A stretch of DNA of 64,000 nucleotides from Synechococcus sp. J7-Johnson. GTDB taxonomy: Bacteria; Cyanobacteriota; Cyanobacteriia; PCC-6307; Cyanobiaceae. The notes under the pieces are model-generated. The model made no database searches. It had not been told where the DNA came from and saw only the letters and a list, made by a program, of their open reading frames with translations. The translations under genes and the position numbers were made by a program. The DNA lies in contig NZ_JAGQBU010000004.1 of NCBI RefSeq assembly GCF_024345795.1, positions 62,001 through 126,000 on the forward strand, read 5' to 3'. This document shows, piece by piece, positions 45,532 through 54,300 of this stretch (position 1 is its first letter; every line of letters begins with the position of its first letter).

Positions 45532-47223
45532 TCAGGCCTGCAGAAGGGCGCGCTCGATCTCTTCCTGGTGCTCCACCAGAGGCCGGCCGGTGCCGTAGCC
45601 GTAGGGACCGCTGATCACCGTGGGCACATGTTCCTCGAAATTCTCAGCTGGCGGCGGTGAAGGCAACAGCCACTCCAGGCCGATGGCATTCCAGGGATTG
45701 GCAGGGGCCTTGGCGCCACGAACCCAGGAACTGACCAGGTTGAGCAGGAAGGGAATGATCGACACCCCCAGAAGGAAGGCACCAAGACTGGCGATCACAT
45801 TCCAGAAGGCGAACTCCGGGTCGTAGGAGGAAACCCTGCGCGGCATGCCCATCAGGCCGAGAGGATGCATCGGAAAGAAGTTGAGGTTGGTGCCGATGAA
45901 GGTCAGCAGAAAGTGAAGCTTACCCAGGCCTTCATAATACATATGACCGGTAAACTTAGGGAACCAGTGATAGATGGCTGCATACACACCCATGGTGGCC
46001 GCGCCATAGATTACGTAGTGGAAATGTCCCACCACGAAATAGGTGTTATTGACATGAATATCGACCGGCACCGTGGCAAGCATGATGCCGGTCACACCGG
46101 CAAAGACGAAGTTGAACAATCCACCGAGGGCGAACAACATCGCCGTGTTCAGCCGCAACTTGCCTCCCCAGAGCGTGGCCAGCCAGGCAAACACCTTGAT
46201 GCCGGTAGGAACCGCGATCAACATCGTGGTGACCATGAAGGCATCGCGCATCCACTGGGGAACGCCGCTGGGGAACATGTGGTGCACCCACACGATCAGG
46301 CTCAGACCCACGATCACCAGGGAGGCGCCGGCCACGAAGGGATAGCCGAACAGAGGCTTGCGTGCATATACGGGAAACAGCTCAGAGAACACCCCGAACA
46401 CCGGCAGGATGATCACGTACACCGCGGGGTGGGAATAAAACCAGAAGAAGTGCTGATAAAGCACCGGATCACCGCCGCCCTCGGGTCGATAGAACGAGGT
46501 GCCCACCACCAGATCGAACAGCAGCATCACCGCACCACCTGTCAGGGCGGGCAGGCCGATCAGCTGAATCGTCTGGGCTGAGAAGGCGGTCCAGCAGAAG
46601 ATCGGCATCCTTGTGAGGGTCATCCCCGGGGCACGCATGCGCAGGATCGTGGTCACGAAGTTGACCGCGCCCATGATCGAGGAAATGCCCGAAAGGGCCA
46701 CCGCCAGGATCCAGAGGGCTTCACCATTGATCAGATGACCCAGTGGGTTCTGCAGACTCACCGGCGGATAGGACCACCAGCCTGACGAAGCCGGACCGCC
46801 CGGCACCAGAAAACTGGCCATCAGGATCACCCCGAACACCGGCACCAGCCAGAACGCGGCGGCATTGAGCTTGGGGAAGGCCATGTCGGGGGCGCCGATC
46901 ATGCAGGGAATCAACAGGTTGTTGAGCCCGTTGAGCACCGGGAAGATGAACAGGAAGAGCATGATCGTCCCGTGCATCGTGTAGAGCCCGTTGTACACAG
47001 TGCGATCGACCAGGTCCGCCTCCGGTGTGATCAGTTCACCGCGCATGATCATCGCCAGCAGACCGCCCACCAGCAGAAAGAAGAGGGCGGTGGCGATGTA
47101 CTGGATACCGATCACCTTGGCGTCGGTGTTGAAGCTGAAGAAACGCTTCCAGTTGTCCGGAGCACCGGGCACCGGATGGGGGGCCCTCAGGATGCGCGAT
47201 TCGACGCCGGCAGTGGAGGTCAT
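45532..47223 (-). CDS. ctaDII: Alternative respiratory terminal oxidase subunit I (CtaD-like, A2 type)
   Basis: A 563-residue, 12-span heme-copper oxidase catalytic subunit. Heme and CuB ligands are present: H84 (TMHGTIMLF), H265 and Y269 in YSHPAVY (263-269), H314-H315 (VWVHHMF), and H400/H402 (VVGHFHYVIYG). The motif YSHPxVY, with Ala in place of the channel glutamate of GHPEVY, is the mark of A2-type oxidases. That fits an alternative oxidase and not the aa3 cytochrome c oxidase of thylakoids. ATG 47223 is chosen; GTG 47265 would overlap subunit II. Confidence 0.94.
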   Translation of the reverse strand: MTSTAGVESRILRAPHPVPGAPDNWKRFFSFNTDAKVIGIQYIATALFFLLVGGLLAMIMRGELITPEADLVDRTVYNGLYTMHGTIMLFLFIFPVLNGLNNLLIPCMIGAPDMAFPKLNAAAFWLVPVFGVILMASFLVPGGPASSGWWSYPPVSLQNPLGHLINGEALWILAVALSGISSIMGAVNFVTTILRMRAPGMTLTRMPIFCWTAFSAQTIQLIGLPALTGGAVMLLFDLVVGTSFYRPEGGGDPVLYQHFFWFYSHPAVYVIILPVFGVFSELFPVYARKPLFGYPFVAGASLVIVGLSLIVWVHHMFPSGVPQWMRDAFMVTTMLIAVPTGIKVFAWLATLWGGKLRLNTAMLFALGGLFNFVFAGVTGIMLATVPVDIHVNNTYFVVGHFHYVIYGAATMGVYAAIYHWFPKFTGHMYYEGLGKLHFLLTFIGTNLNFFPMHPLGLMGMPRRVSSYDPEFAFWNVIASLGAFLLGVSIIPFLLNLVSSWVRGAKAPANPWNAIGLEWLLPSPPPAENFEEHVPTVISGPYGYGTGRPLVEHQEEIERALLQA

Positions 47224-47227
47224 GGGA

Positions 47228-48157
47228 TCAGCCGTCGTGGGGAAGGGTGTTGGAGCCGGGCACATTCACAAGCGGCGGCTGTGCCGGCTCGATGGTGGCG
47301 TAGCCACTGCGGCGTTCGCCGCTGAGCTGCTGGGCGTATTCGCGGGCCGCATCGCTGAGCCCCGGCTGGAGTGGCAGACGGGAGGCGCGCCGCAGCCAGT
47401 CCTGGTATGCCTCTTCGCTCTCCACCACCACATCGGCCTGGTTCGCGGCGAACCAGGTGCCGCTGTACTCGGAGTCGCGCAGGCGATAGCGCCCCGGACG
47501 AGTGGCAGTGAGGAAAAGGGTGATCGAGCGTCCAGGGATCACCTGCTGCTTGAGGCGGAAGGCCGGCACATAGAAGCCGTGGATCACGTCGTCGCTCTCC
47601 AGTTGGAGTCCGAGGCGACGGTCGAGAGGCAGGTGCAGCTCGGTGGACGACACCCCGGCCACTGGGTAGCGGAACTCCCACGACCACTGCCGGGCGATCA
47701 CCTGCACCTCCCCGCCGGGCAGAGGAGTGGCAGGCGCGGATTTTGCCGTGGCTGGGCCATGGGCATGGTCCATGGGGCCGATCAGGCCTATCTCCCGGTT
47801 CACCTGGATCGTGTAGGCGGCGATCGCCATCACCAGCACCAGGGGGATCACGGTCCAGACGATCTCGAGGGTGGTGTTGCCCTCAATCGGCTCCGCATCA
47901 CTCATGTCGTACTTCTCAGCCCGGTTGAAAAGCACCACCCAGACCATCACCGAGACCACGCCCACGAAGACGAAGGTGGCGACGGCCGTCTCGAAGCCGA
48001 AGAGGCCATCCACCAGAGGGGCCGCCGAGGAGGCCGAGACCGGCAACCAACGGGGGACCTGAGCCCCCATCCAGACACTCAGCAGGGTGAGCAGCACCAA
48101 CCAGACGGCCAGGCCGATCAGCCGGGGCAGGGGAAAGCGCTGAGGGGTGGTTGTCAT
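47228..48157 (-). CDS. ctaCII: Alternative respiratory terminal oxidase subunit II lacking the CuA site
   Basis: A 309-residue subunit II with N-terminal spans (about 12-32, 58-78 and 97-117) and a periplasmic cupredoxin domain (150-255). The first CuA-region histidine is kept (H193 in DVIHGFYVP), but the loop that normally reads CxExCGxxHxxM carries D228, S232, F236 and N239 in the ligand positions. So the binuclear copper site is lost. In Synechocystis, ARTO subunit II likewise lacks CuA, and a quinol or other donor is assumed in place of cytochrome c. The ATG overlaps the preceding DUF2231 stop (ATGA). Confidence 0.93.
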   Translation of the reverse strand: MTTTPQRFPLPRLIGLAVWLVLLTLLSVWMGAQVPRWLPVSASSAAPLVDGLFGFETAVATFVFVGVVSVMVWVVLFNRAEKYDMSDAEPIEGNTTLEIVWTVIPLVLVMAIAAYTIQVNREIGLIGPMDHAHGPATAKSAPATPLPGGEVQVIARQWSWEFRYPVAGVSSTELHLPLDRRLGLQLESDDVIHGFYVPAFRLKQQVIPGRSITLFLTATRPGRYRLRDSEYSGTWFAANQADVVVESEEAYQDWLRRASRLPLQPGLSDAAREYAQQLSGERRSGYATIEPAQPPLVNVPGSNTLPHDG

Positions 48158-48729
48158 GGCAGGGCCTCCCGCAGGCTGGCGCCTTCGCCCAGCAGCTGGC
48201 TAGCCGTGACGTGCACGCCGAACTCCACACCCAGCTGGGCACCGAGGGTGCCGTGCCAGGCCATAACAGCAAACACCATCAGACCCACCAACAGGTAGCC
48301 CCACTGCACCTGGCGGCCCATCTCACGACGCCAGCTGAAGCGCTGGAGTCCACGCCAGAGGGTCATCAACACGATCGCGAACAGCAGGCCCACGCCCACG
48401 GCCCCATGCCAGAGCATGGTGGCTGTGCTGCCCATGGCGAAGCTGCTGGTGACACCGGGGAGCGGATCGGCCAGCTGCATCTCCACGAAACCCGCTGCCA
48501 CCGTGAAGAAGCTGATCAGGCAGCAGGCCAGGAGGTTGTACCAGCCCACATCGTGAAGGCCGGAACGGGTGACCGGCAGGGCCAGGAAGCGGAACAGGCG
48601 CCGCTCGAAGGGGAAGAGCGCGCCAGCGATATCGAAGGCGATGGCAATCACGAACAGACCGATCGTGAGATGAACCAGGTTGGGGTGGATCGGCAGCCGG
48701 TAGGGCAGATCGTTGGCTCCAAGCTCCAT
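48154..48729 (-). CDS. DUF2231 membrane protein, second copy
   Basis: A 191-residue protein with four to five spans and the DUF2231 opening LPIHPNLVHLTIGLFVIAIAFDIAGALF, containing the H-P-x-x-V-H pair. A further histidine lies in a span (TMLWHGAVGVGLL). DUF2231 proteins are small membrane proteins with possible heme or metal ligands; no function is established. ATG 48729 overlaps the stop of the first copy (TGATG); GTG 48732 is also open. It is coupled at its 3' end to oxidase subunit II. Confidence 0.82.
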   Translation of the reverse strand: MELGANDLPYRLPIHPNLVHLTIGLFVIAIAFDIAGALFPFERRLFRFLALPVTRSGLHDVGWYNLLACCLISFFTVAAGFVEMQLADPLPGVTSSFAMGSTATMLWHGAVGVGLLFAIVLMTLWRGLQRFSWRREMGRQVQWGYLLVGLMVFAVMAWHGTLGAQLGVEFGVHVTASQLLGEGASLREALP

Positions 48730-49226
48730 CACACCAGACCTGCTCGCATCGCCTCCACCACCTTGACGGTGTGGAGGCCATAGACCCAGATCAACTGGTT
48801 CCCCAGCACAACCTGCACCACCACCAGGGCACTGAGCAGGCTGCCAGCCCCGAGAAAGGCCAGAGGCAGCTTCTGGGGATCACGGCTGCGGATCACGTAG
48901 CGCCAGGCGGTGAGTACGGAGAGCACTCCGGCCAGCACCCAGCCGAGGGTGCTGTGCAGGTTGAGGATGTCGCGGGAGGCGCCATAGGGGTTGGCCAGCC
49001 CTGCCTCCACCTGGCCGAAGATGATCGCGATGAAGATCGCCACCGTGGCGAAGAGCAGGTTCCAGAAGCTCACTTCGTACAGAGAAGGCTTGCCTGCCAG
49101 ACGGCCGATCAGATCGAAGACGAAGGCGATCAGGGCCATCGCAATCACGAAATGGACCACGATCGGGTGGATCGTATCGACCCAGGGGAGGTTGCGATCG
49201 TTGAGGGGAGGAAGAAGCTCGAACAT
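48729..49226 (-). CDS. DUF2231 membrane protein, first copy
   Basis: A 165-residue, four-span protein with the same motif, WVDTIHPIVVHFVIAMALIAFVFDLIGRL, and a second histidine in LNLHSTLGWVLAGVL. It is paralogous to the next gene but clearly diverged. ATG 49226 is taken as the start; the open frame to 49289 adds a segment unlike the family. It is the first gene of the oxidase unit, so the promoter should lie in 49227-49330, where I can see no clear elements. Confidence 0.82.
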   Translation of the reverse strand: MFELLPPLNDRNLPWVDTIHPIVVHFVIAMALIAFVFDLIGRLAGKPSLYEVSFWNLLFATVAIFIAIIFGQVEAGLANPYGASRDILNLHSTLGWVLAGVLSVLTAWRYVIRSRDPQKLPLAFLGAGSLLSALVVVQVVLGNQLIWVYGLHTVKVVEAMRAGLV

Positions 49227-49331
49227 GGGTGCACGCCCCTCGTGCCAGTGAATCCAGCTTCGGAGGCCGCACTCAGCGGGAGTGGCCACGGTCAGGGAAT
49301 CCGGTTCTGACCCGTCGGATCGGCTCTGGAA

Positions 49332-49418
49332 TCACTCAGCTCGGCGACTGACCAGCCAGACGGCCCCGAGCAGGGCGGCGAGCACCAGGCTGATCTCGAT
49401 CAGACCGCCGCTCAACAT
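49332..49418 (-). CDS. Possible one-span small protein (28 aa)
   Basis: Downstream of the gamma-glutamyltranspeptidase gene, an ATG at 49418 opens a 28-codon frame that is almost one membrane span (GLIEISLVLAALLGAVWLVSRR). The frame is open further to 49562, but that part overlaps ggt. Short one-span proteins are common in cyanobacteria, yet nothing beyond hydrophobicity supports this one. The surrounding 49227-49512 gap holds no other feature I can support apart from a weak GGTCAG/CTGACC inverted repeat (49290-49312). Confidence 0.3.
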   Translation of the reverse strand: MLSGGLIEISLVLAALLGAVWLVSRRAE

Positions 49419-49512
49419 CCACTCCTGGAAGGTGAATATGGCCAGCAGCGCTGAACTGGGGGCAGGGGCAGACAGCAGGGGCACGGACCAGAGGCTCGGG
49501 GACGCCCCAGTT

Positions 49513-51336
49513 TCACTCGCCCGCCTGGGCCGCTTCCGCCCGCCGCGGATCGACCGCCCCAAGAGTTCCCCCGCCGGGGAGGGCCTCCAGCGAGTGGGCT
49601 GCCCCCATTGCCGGAGTCAGCCGCCAGCGGTGACCCATCGCCTCCAGCAGCCTGAGGGTGTCAGGGCTGACGCCCTCCTCCACAGCCAGCTCATCGGGCC
49701 AGTGCTGGCTGTGGATCCGGCTGGCAGCCACCGCAGAGGCCAGGTTCAGGCCGTGCTCAAGCCGGTTGAGCAGCACCTGCAGCACCGTGGTGATGATGCG
49801 GCTGCCACCGGGGCTGCCGGTGGCCAGCAGCGGGCCACCATCGGGGCTGAGCACCAGGGTGGGGGCCATCGAGCTCAGCGGTTGCTTGCCCGGCTCGATC
49901 GCATTGGCCTTTCCCTGCACCAGACCGAAGGCATTGGCGACCCCCGGCCGGGCGGTGAAATCATCCATTTCGTTGTTGAGCAGGAAGCCGGCGCCCGGCA
50001 CGCTCACGCCGTTGCCGTAGGGGAAGTTGAGGGTGGTGGTGGTGGCCACCATCGTGCCGTCACGGTCGATCACCGAGAGATGGGTGGTGTTGAGGTTTTC
50101 AGCGGTGCGCGCGCCGGACAGGGGATCGAGCTCGCGGGCCGGCCGGTGGCGGCCGCGGCGGATCGTGCGGCGCAGCTCATCCGCATAGGCCTGGCTCATT
50201 AACCGCTCCAGGGGCATGGCCACGAAGCGGGGATCCCCCAGCCAGCGGTTGCGGTCGCGGTAGGCCAGGTTCATCGCCTCCGCCATCGGATGCAGGGCGG
50301 CGGCGCTGTTGGGCCCCAGGGCCGCCAGATCGAAGCCGTTCAGGATGTTGAGCAGCTGGATCAGGGTGACCCCGCCGGAGCTGGGCGGGGGCATGGCGAT
50401 CACGGGATGCCCACGCCAGGCACCCACCAGGGGGGGCTGAAGCCGGGCCCGGTAGCTGCTCAGATCCTCAGCGCTGATCAGGCCTCCCCGCCGGCGCATC
50501 AATGCCACCAGCTTCTGGGCCACCGGCCCTTGATAGAAGCCCTTGTCTCCCTCGGCGGCGATCTGCCGCAGGGTGGCCGCCAGCTGGGGTTGACGCAGGC
50601 GCTCGCCAGGCCGGTAGGGCTTCCCTCCGGGACGGAAGAACAGGCGCATCGATTCAGGATCAGCCCGCAACAGCGGTGCGGCGGCCTCCAGGGAATCGGC
50701 CAGGGCCTTGCTCACCACCACCCCCTCATCAGCCAGACGAATCGAGGGGGCGACCAGACGGCCCAGGGGCAGGCGGCCGTAGTGGCGGTGGGCCAGCAGC
50801 AGCCCTGCCACCGTGCCTGGCACCCCGGTGCTGAGCAGGCTGCGGGTGGCCTTGTGGCGATCCACAGCACCGGAGGCATCGAGCAGCAGATCTGGCCCGG
50901 CCGCCAGGGGAGCACTCTCCCGGAAGTTGATCGTCACCGCCCGGCCCTTCCCCACCCGCACCTCCTGTGGCTGAAGCGGCCGTCCACGCCTGAGCCGCTC
51001 CGGCTGCCAGAGCACGAGGAAGCCGCCGCCACCCAGGTTTCCCGCCTGGGGATGGGTGACCGCCAGGGCGAAGGAGCTGGCCACCGCCGCATCGACGGCA
51101 TTGCCCCCCTGCCGCAGCACATCACGCCCCACCCGGGACGCCTCCAGCTCCTGGCTGGCCACCATGCCCCCGGGCGACCAGAGCGGCTGGAAGCGCTGAC
51201 TGGCCTCCTGAAGCACATTGGCTGCTGCCGCCAGCGGCCACAGGCCGAAAGCCGCCAGCGGCAGCAGGGCCCATCCAACTGCCGGCCGCCGCCGCAGCAG
51301 CAGCCCTTTGGGAAGGCGGAGTTCAGGGATCGCCAT
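49513..51336 (-). CDS. ggt: Gamma-glutamyltranspeptidase
   Basis: A 607-residue periplasmic Ntn-hydrolase that cleaves gamma-glutamyl bonds, chiefly of glutathione, and self-processes. A signal peptide is likely at residues 1-39 (ending PLAAAA). Family features: GNAVDAAVASSFALAVTHPQAGNLGGGGFLV, the nucleophile T417 in NTTHLSVIDRDG, and PLSSMAPTLVLSPDG...GGSRIITTVLQV. ATG 51336 is used, 14 bases inside the upstream oxoprolinase gene; GTG 51345 is also open. The tight link to the oxoprolinase suggests a gamma-glutamyl salvage pathway. Confidence 0.93.
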   Translation of the reverse strand: MAIPELRLPKGLLLRRRPAVGWALLPLAAFGLWPLAAAANVLQEASQRFQPLWSPGGMVASQELEASRVGRDVLRQGGNAVDAAVASSFALAVTHPQAGNLGGGGFLVLWQPERLRRGRPLQPQEVRVGKGRAVTINFRESAPLAAGPDLLLDASGAVDRHKATRSLLSTGVPGTVAGLLLAHRHYGRLPLGRLVAPSIRLADEGVVVSKALADSLEAAAPLLRADPESMRLFFRPGGKPYRPGERLRQPQLAATLRQIAAEGDKGFYQGPVAQKLVALMRRRGGLISAEDLSSYRARLQPPLVGAWRGHPVIAMPPPSSGGVTLIQLLNILNGFDLAALGPNSAAALHPMAEAMNLAYRDRNRWLGDPRFVAMPLERLMSQAYADELRRTIRRGRHRPARELDPLSGARTAENLNTTHLSVIDRDGTMVATTTTLNFPYGNGVSVPGAGFLLNNEMDDFTARPGVANAFGLVQGKANAIEPGKQPLSSMAPTLVLSPDGGPLLATGSPGGSRIITTVLQVLLNRLEHGLNLASAVAASRIHSQHWPDELAVEEGVSPDTLRLLEAMGHRWRLTPAMGAAHSLEALPGGGTLGAVDPRRAEAAQAGE

Positions 51337-54300
51337 AGCCACCACCTCCGGGGGTCTCGATCACGAGGGCCTCGCCGGCCGCCAGCTCCAGCTGCACAGA
51401 TCCGCCCAGCTCCAGTTCGCTGCCATCGGCTCGGATCAGCCGGTTGCGGCCCAGCGCCCCAGCGCCACCGCCAGCCAGCCCGAACGGGGCCACCTCACGG
51501 GAGCTGGAGAGAATCGCCGCGGTCATCGGCTCGAGGAAGCGGATCCGGCGCGTCACCCCGTCACCGCCCCGCCAGCGGCCCACGCCGCCGCTGCCGCGCC
51601 GCAGGCCAAAGGCCTCCAGCCGCACCGGAAAGCGCTCCTCGAGAATTTCCGGGTCGGTGAGGCGCGAGTTGGTCATGTGGCTCTGCACCGCCGAAGCCCC
51701 TGCAAAACCCTGGCCATCGAGGCCGCGACCGGCGCCGCAGCCGCCGCAGATCGTTTCGTAGTACTGATAGCGCTGGTTGCCGAAGCTGAGGTTGTTCATG
51801 GTGCCCTGGGCAGCGGCCATCGCCCCCAGGGCGGCGAAGAGAGCGTTGGCGATCGCCTGAGACGTTTCGACGTTGCCGGCCACCACCGCAGCCGTCGGGC
51901 TCGGATGCAGCAGGCAACCCGGGGGCACCACCAGCTCAAGAGGCCTGAAACAGCCGGCATTGAGGGGCACCGCCTCCCCCACCATGCAGCGGAACACGTA
52001 GAGCACCACCGCCCGGGTGATCGCCAGGGGGGCGTTGCGGTTGCCGCTGTCCTGGGGGGAGGTGCCGGTGAAATCGATCACAGCGCGGCGGGCGGGGCGA
52101 TCGATGCGCACGGCCACCTGGATGCGCAGGCCGCCATCGAGGGGGAGGCTGAAGGCGCCGGGCTCAAGCCGATCGATCACCCGCCGCACCGCTTCGGCGC
52201 CGTTGTCCTGCACGTGGCCCATGAAGGCAGTCAGCCGCTGGAGCCCCTCCCGTCTGGCCAGGTCCACCAGCAACTGGGCGCCGAGTTGATTGGCGGCCAC
52301 CTGGGCCTGCAGATCAGCCAGCAGTTGCTCCGGGTTGCGGACGGGATGGGGACCGGAGGCGAGTCGCCGCTGCCAGTCGGCAGTGAGCAGCACGCCATCA
52401 CGCAGCAGGGGCACGTTGTCGAGCAGGAGGCCTTCGTCCGCAAGGCAGCGGCTGAAGGGGGGCATCGAGCCGGGGGTGATGCCCCCCACATCGGCATGGT
52501 GGCCTCGGGAGGCAACGAACCCAGCGTGGCTGGGCAGGAACACCGGGGTGATCACTGTGAGATCGGGGAGGTGGGTGCCGCCGTTGGCGGGGTCGTTGGA
52601 GACGATCGCGTCGCCGGGCTTCAGGGGAGGGCGCTCTCCCCGCCGCACCGCCGAGAGCAGGCTTTCCACGCTGGCCCCCATCGAGCCGAGATGTACCGGG
52701 ATATGGGGGGCGTTGGCCACCAGTTGCCCCTGGCAATCGAAGAGGGCACAGGAGAAATCAAGGCGCTCGCGGATGTTCACCGATCGGGCGCTCTGCTGCA
52801 GGCGCACACCCATCTGCTCGGCGATGGCACTGAAGCGGTGGTTGAACAACTCCAGGCTCACGGGATCCACCGCTGCCCCCAGCTGCGCTGGTCGGTCTGC
52901 CTGCTGCCCATGACTGAGCAGCAGGCAGCCGTCGGGGCGACACTCGGCCAGCCAGCCAGGCGCCAACCAGATGGTGCCGGTGGTCTCCACCACCAGGGCC
53001 GGCCCTTCGAGCCACTCACCAGGCGTCAGGGCATCGCGGCGGTGCAGCGGAACAGATCTCCAGGCACCACCGCAGTGGAGCTGGATCATCCTTTCCTCGA
53101 CTGCCAGAGAGGGCCGATCAAGGGGAGTTGCTGAGCCGATCTCGGCCGCAACAGGCGCAGCCACTGCAGGAGCAGGCGCCGCAGCCGCGTCAGCCACAGC
53201 CGCAACAGACTGCCCTGGAGCCACCACCTCCACCACCAGCCACTCCACCACCAGCTCGGCAGCTTCGGGGCGGTGGCCGAAGCGCCGCTCATGGTCGAGC
53301 TCGAACTGCTGCCGCAGCAGCCTGGCGTCCTGCAGCGGCAGGGTGAGCGTTCGCTCATTGGCACCGAGCCGCACCCCCACACTCACTTCGGCTCGGGCTT
53401 CGGCAGCCAGGGCCCGCTGGCCCCGCTTGAGCAGGGCGCGGGACTGCTGCTGGAGCTGCTCCACCAGAGCCTGATCCAGGCGAAGGCGCACCAGCTCCTG
53501 CAGCAGCAGGCGCTGGTCGGCCAGACCGATGCCATAGGCCGAAAACACCCCGGCCAGGGGATGGAGCAGCACCCGGGCCATGCCCAGCCGCTCAGCCAGG
53601 GCACAGGCGTGCTGGCCGCCTGCGCCACCAAAGCAGATAAGCGTGGCGCCGCGCACATCGTGGCCCCGCTGGATCGAGATGCGCCGGATCGCCTCTGCCA
53701 TCCGCTCGATGGCGACCGCCAGGCCCCCTTCCGCCAGGTCCTCGGCCGTGGTGGGAACTCCGCTGGCCTGGCCCACCAGCTCCGCCAGCTGCTGAAACCC
53801 CCGCTGTACCACCGCCGCATCGGGCCCCTGATCGCGGCCTGGCCCGAAGACCGCCGGGAACGCCTCCGGCTGGAGGCGGCCCAGCAGCAGGTTGGCGTCG
53901 GTGATCGTGAGCGGCCCGCCCCGGCGGTAGCAGGCAGGCCCGGGATCGGCCCCGGCTGAGCTGGGCCCCACCTGCAGGCGCTGGCCATCGAAGTGCAGCA
54001 CCGAGCCACCACCGGCCGCCACGGTGTGGATCGGCAGCATCTCCGCCTGCAGGCTGAGGCCGGCAATCTCCGTCTCCTGGCGGCGATCCCAGCCCGGGGG
54101 GGGGCCACCGGCCTCCACATGGAAGACATCGGTGGAAGTGCCGCCCATGTCGAAGCCGACGATGGGCGTGCTCCCTGCCGCCAGCCGTACCGCCGCCACC
54201 ATGCCGCCGGCGGGGCCGGAGAGGATCGTGTCCTTGGCCTTGAGCAGCTCCGGTGCCACCAGGCCACCGCTCGACTGCATCACCCGCAGGCGGCAGTGGG

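Noticed and set aside
47228-48157. Oxidase subunit II as a decayed pseudogene because its copper ligands are missing
   Set aside because: The frame is intact, the fold and spans are kept, the neighbours are coupled and intact, and absence of CuA is a known trait of cyanobacterial ARTO.
51218-53134. A 638-codon plus-strand frame across the oxoprolinase and ggt genes
   Set aside because: It is the shadow of the HyuB half of the oxoprolinase, which has clear family motifs on the other strand.
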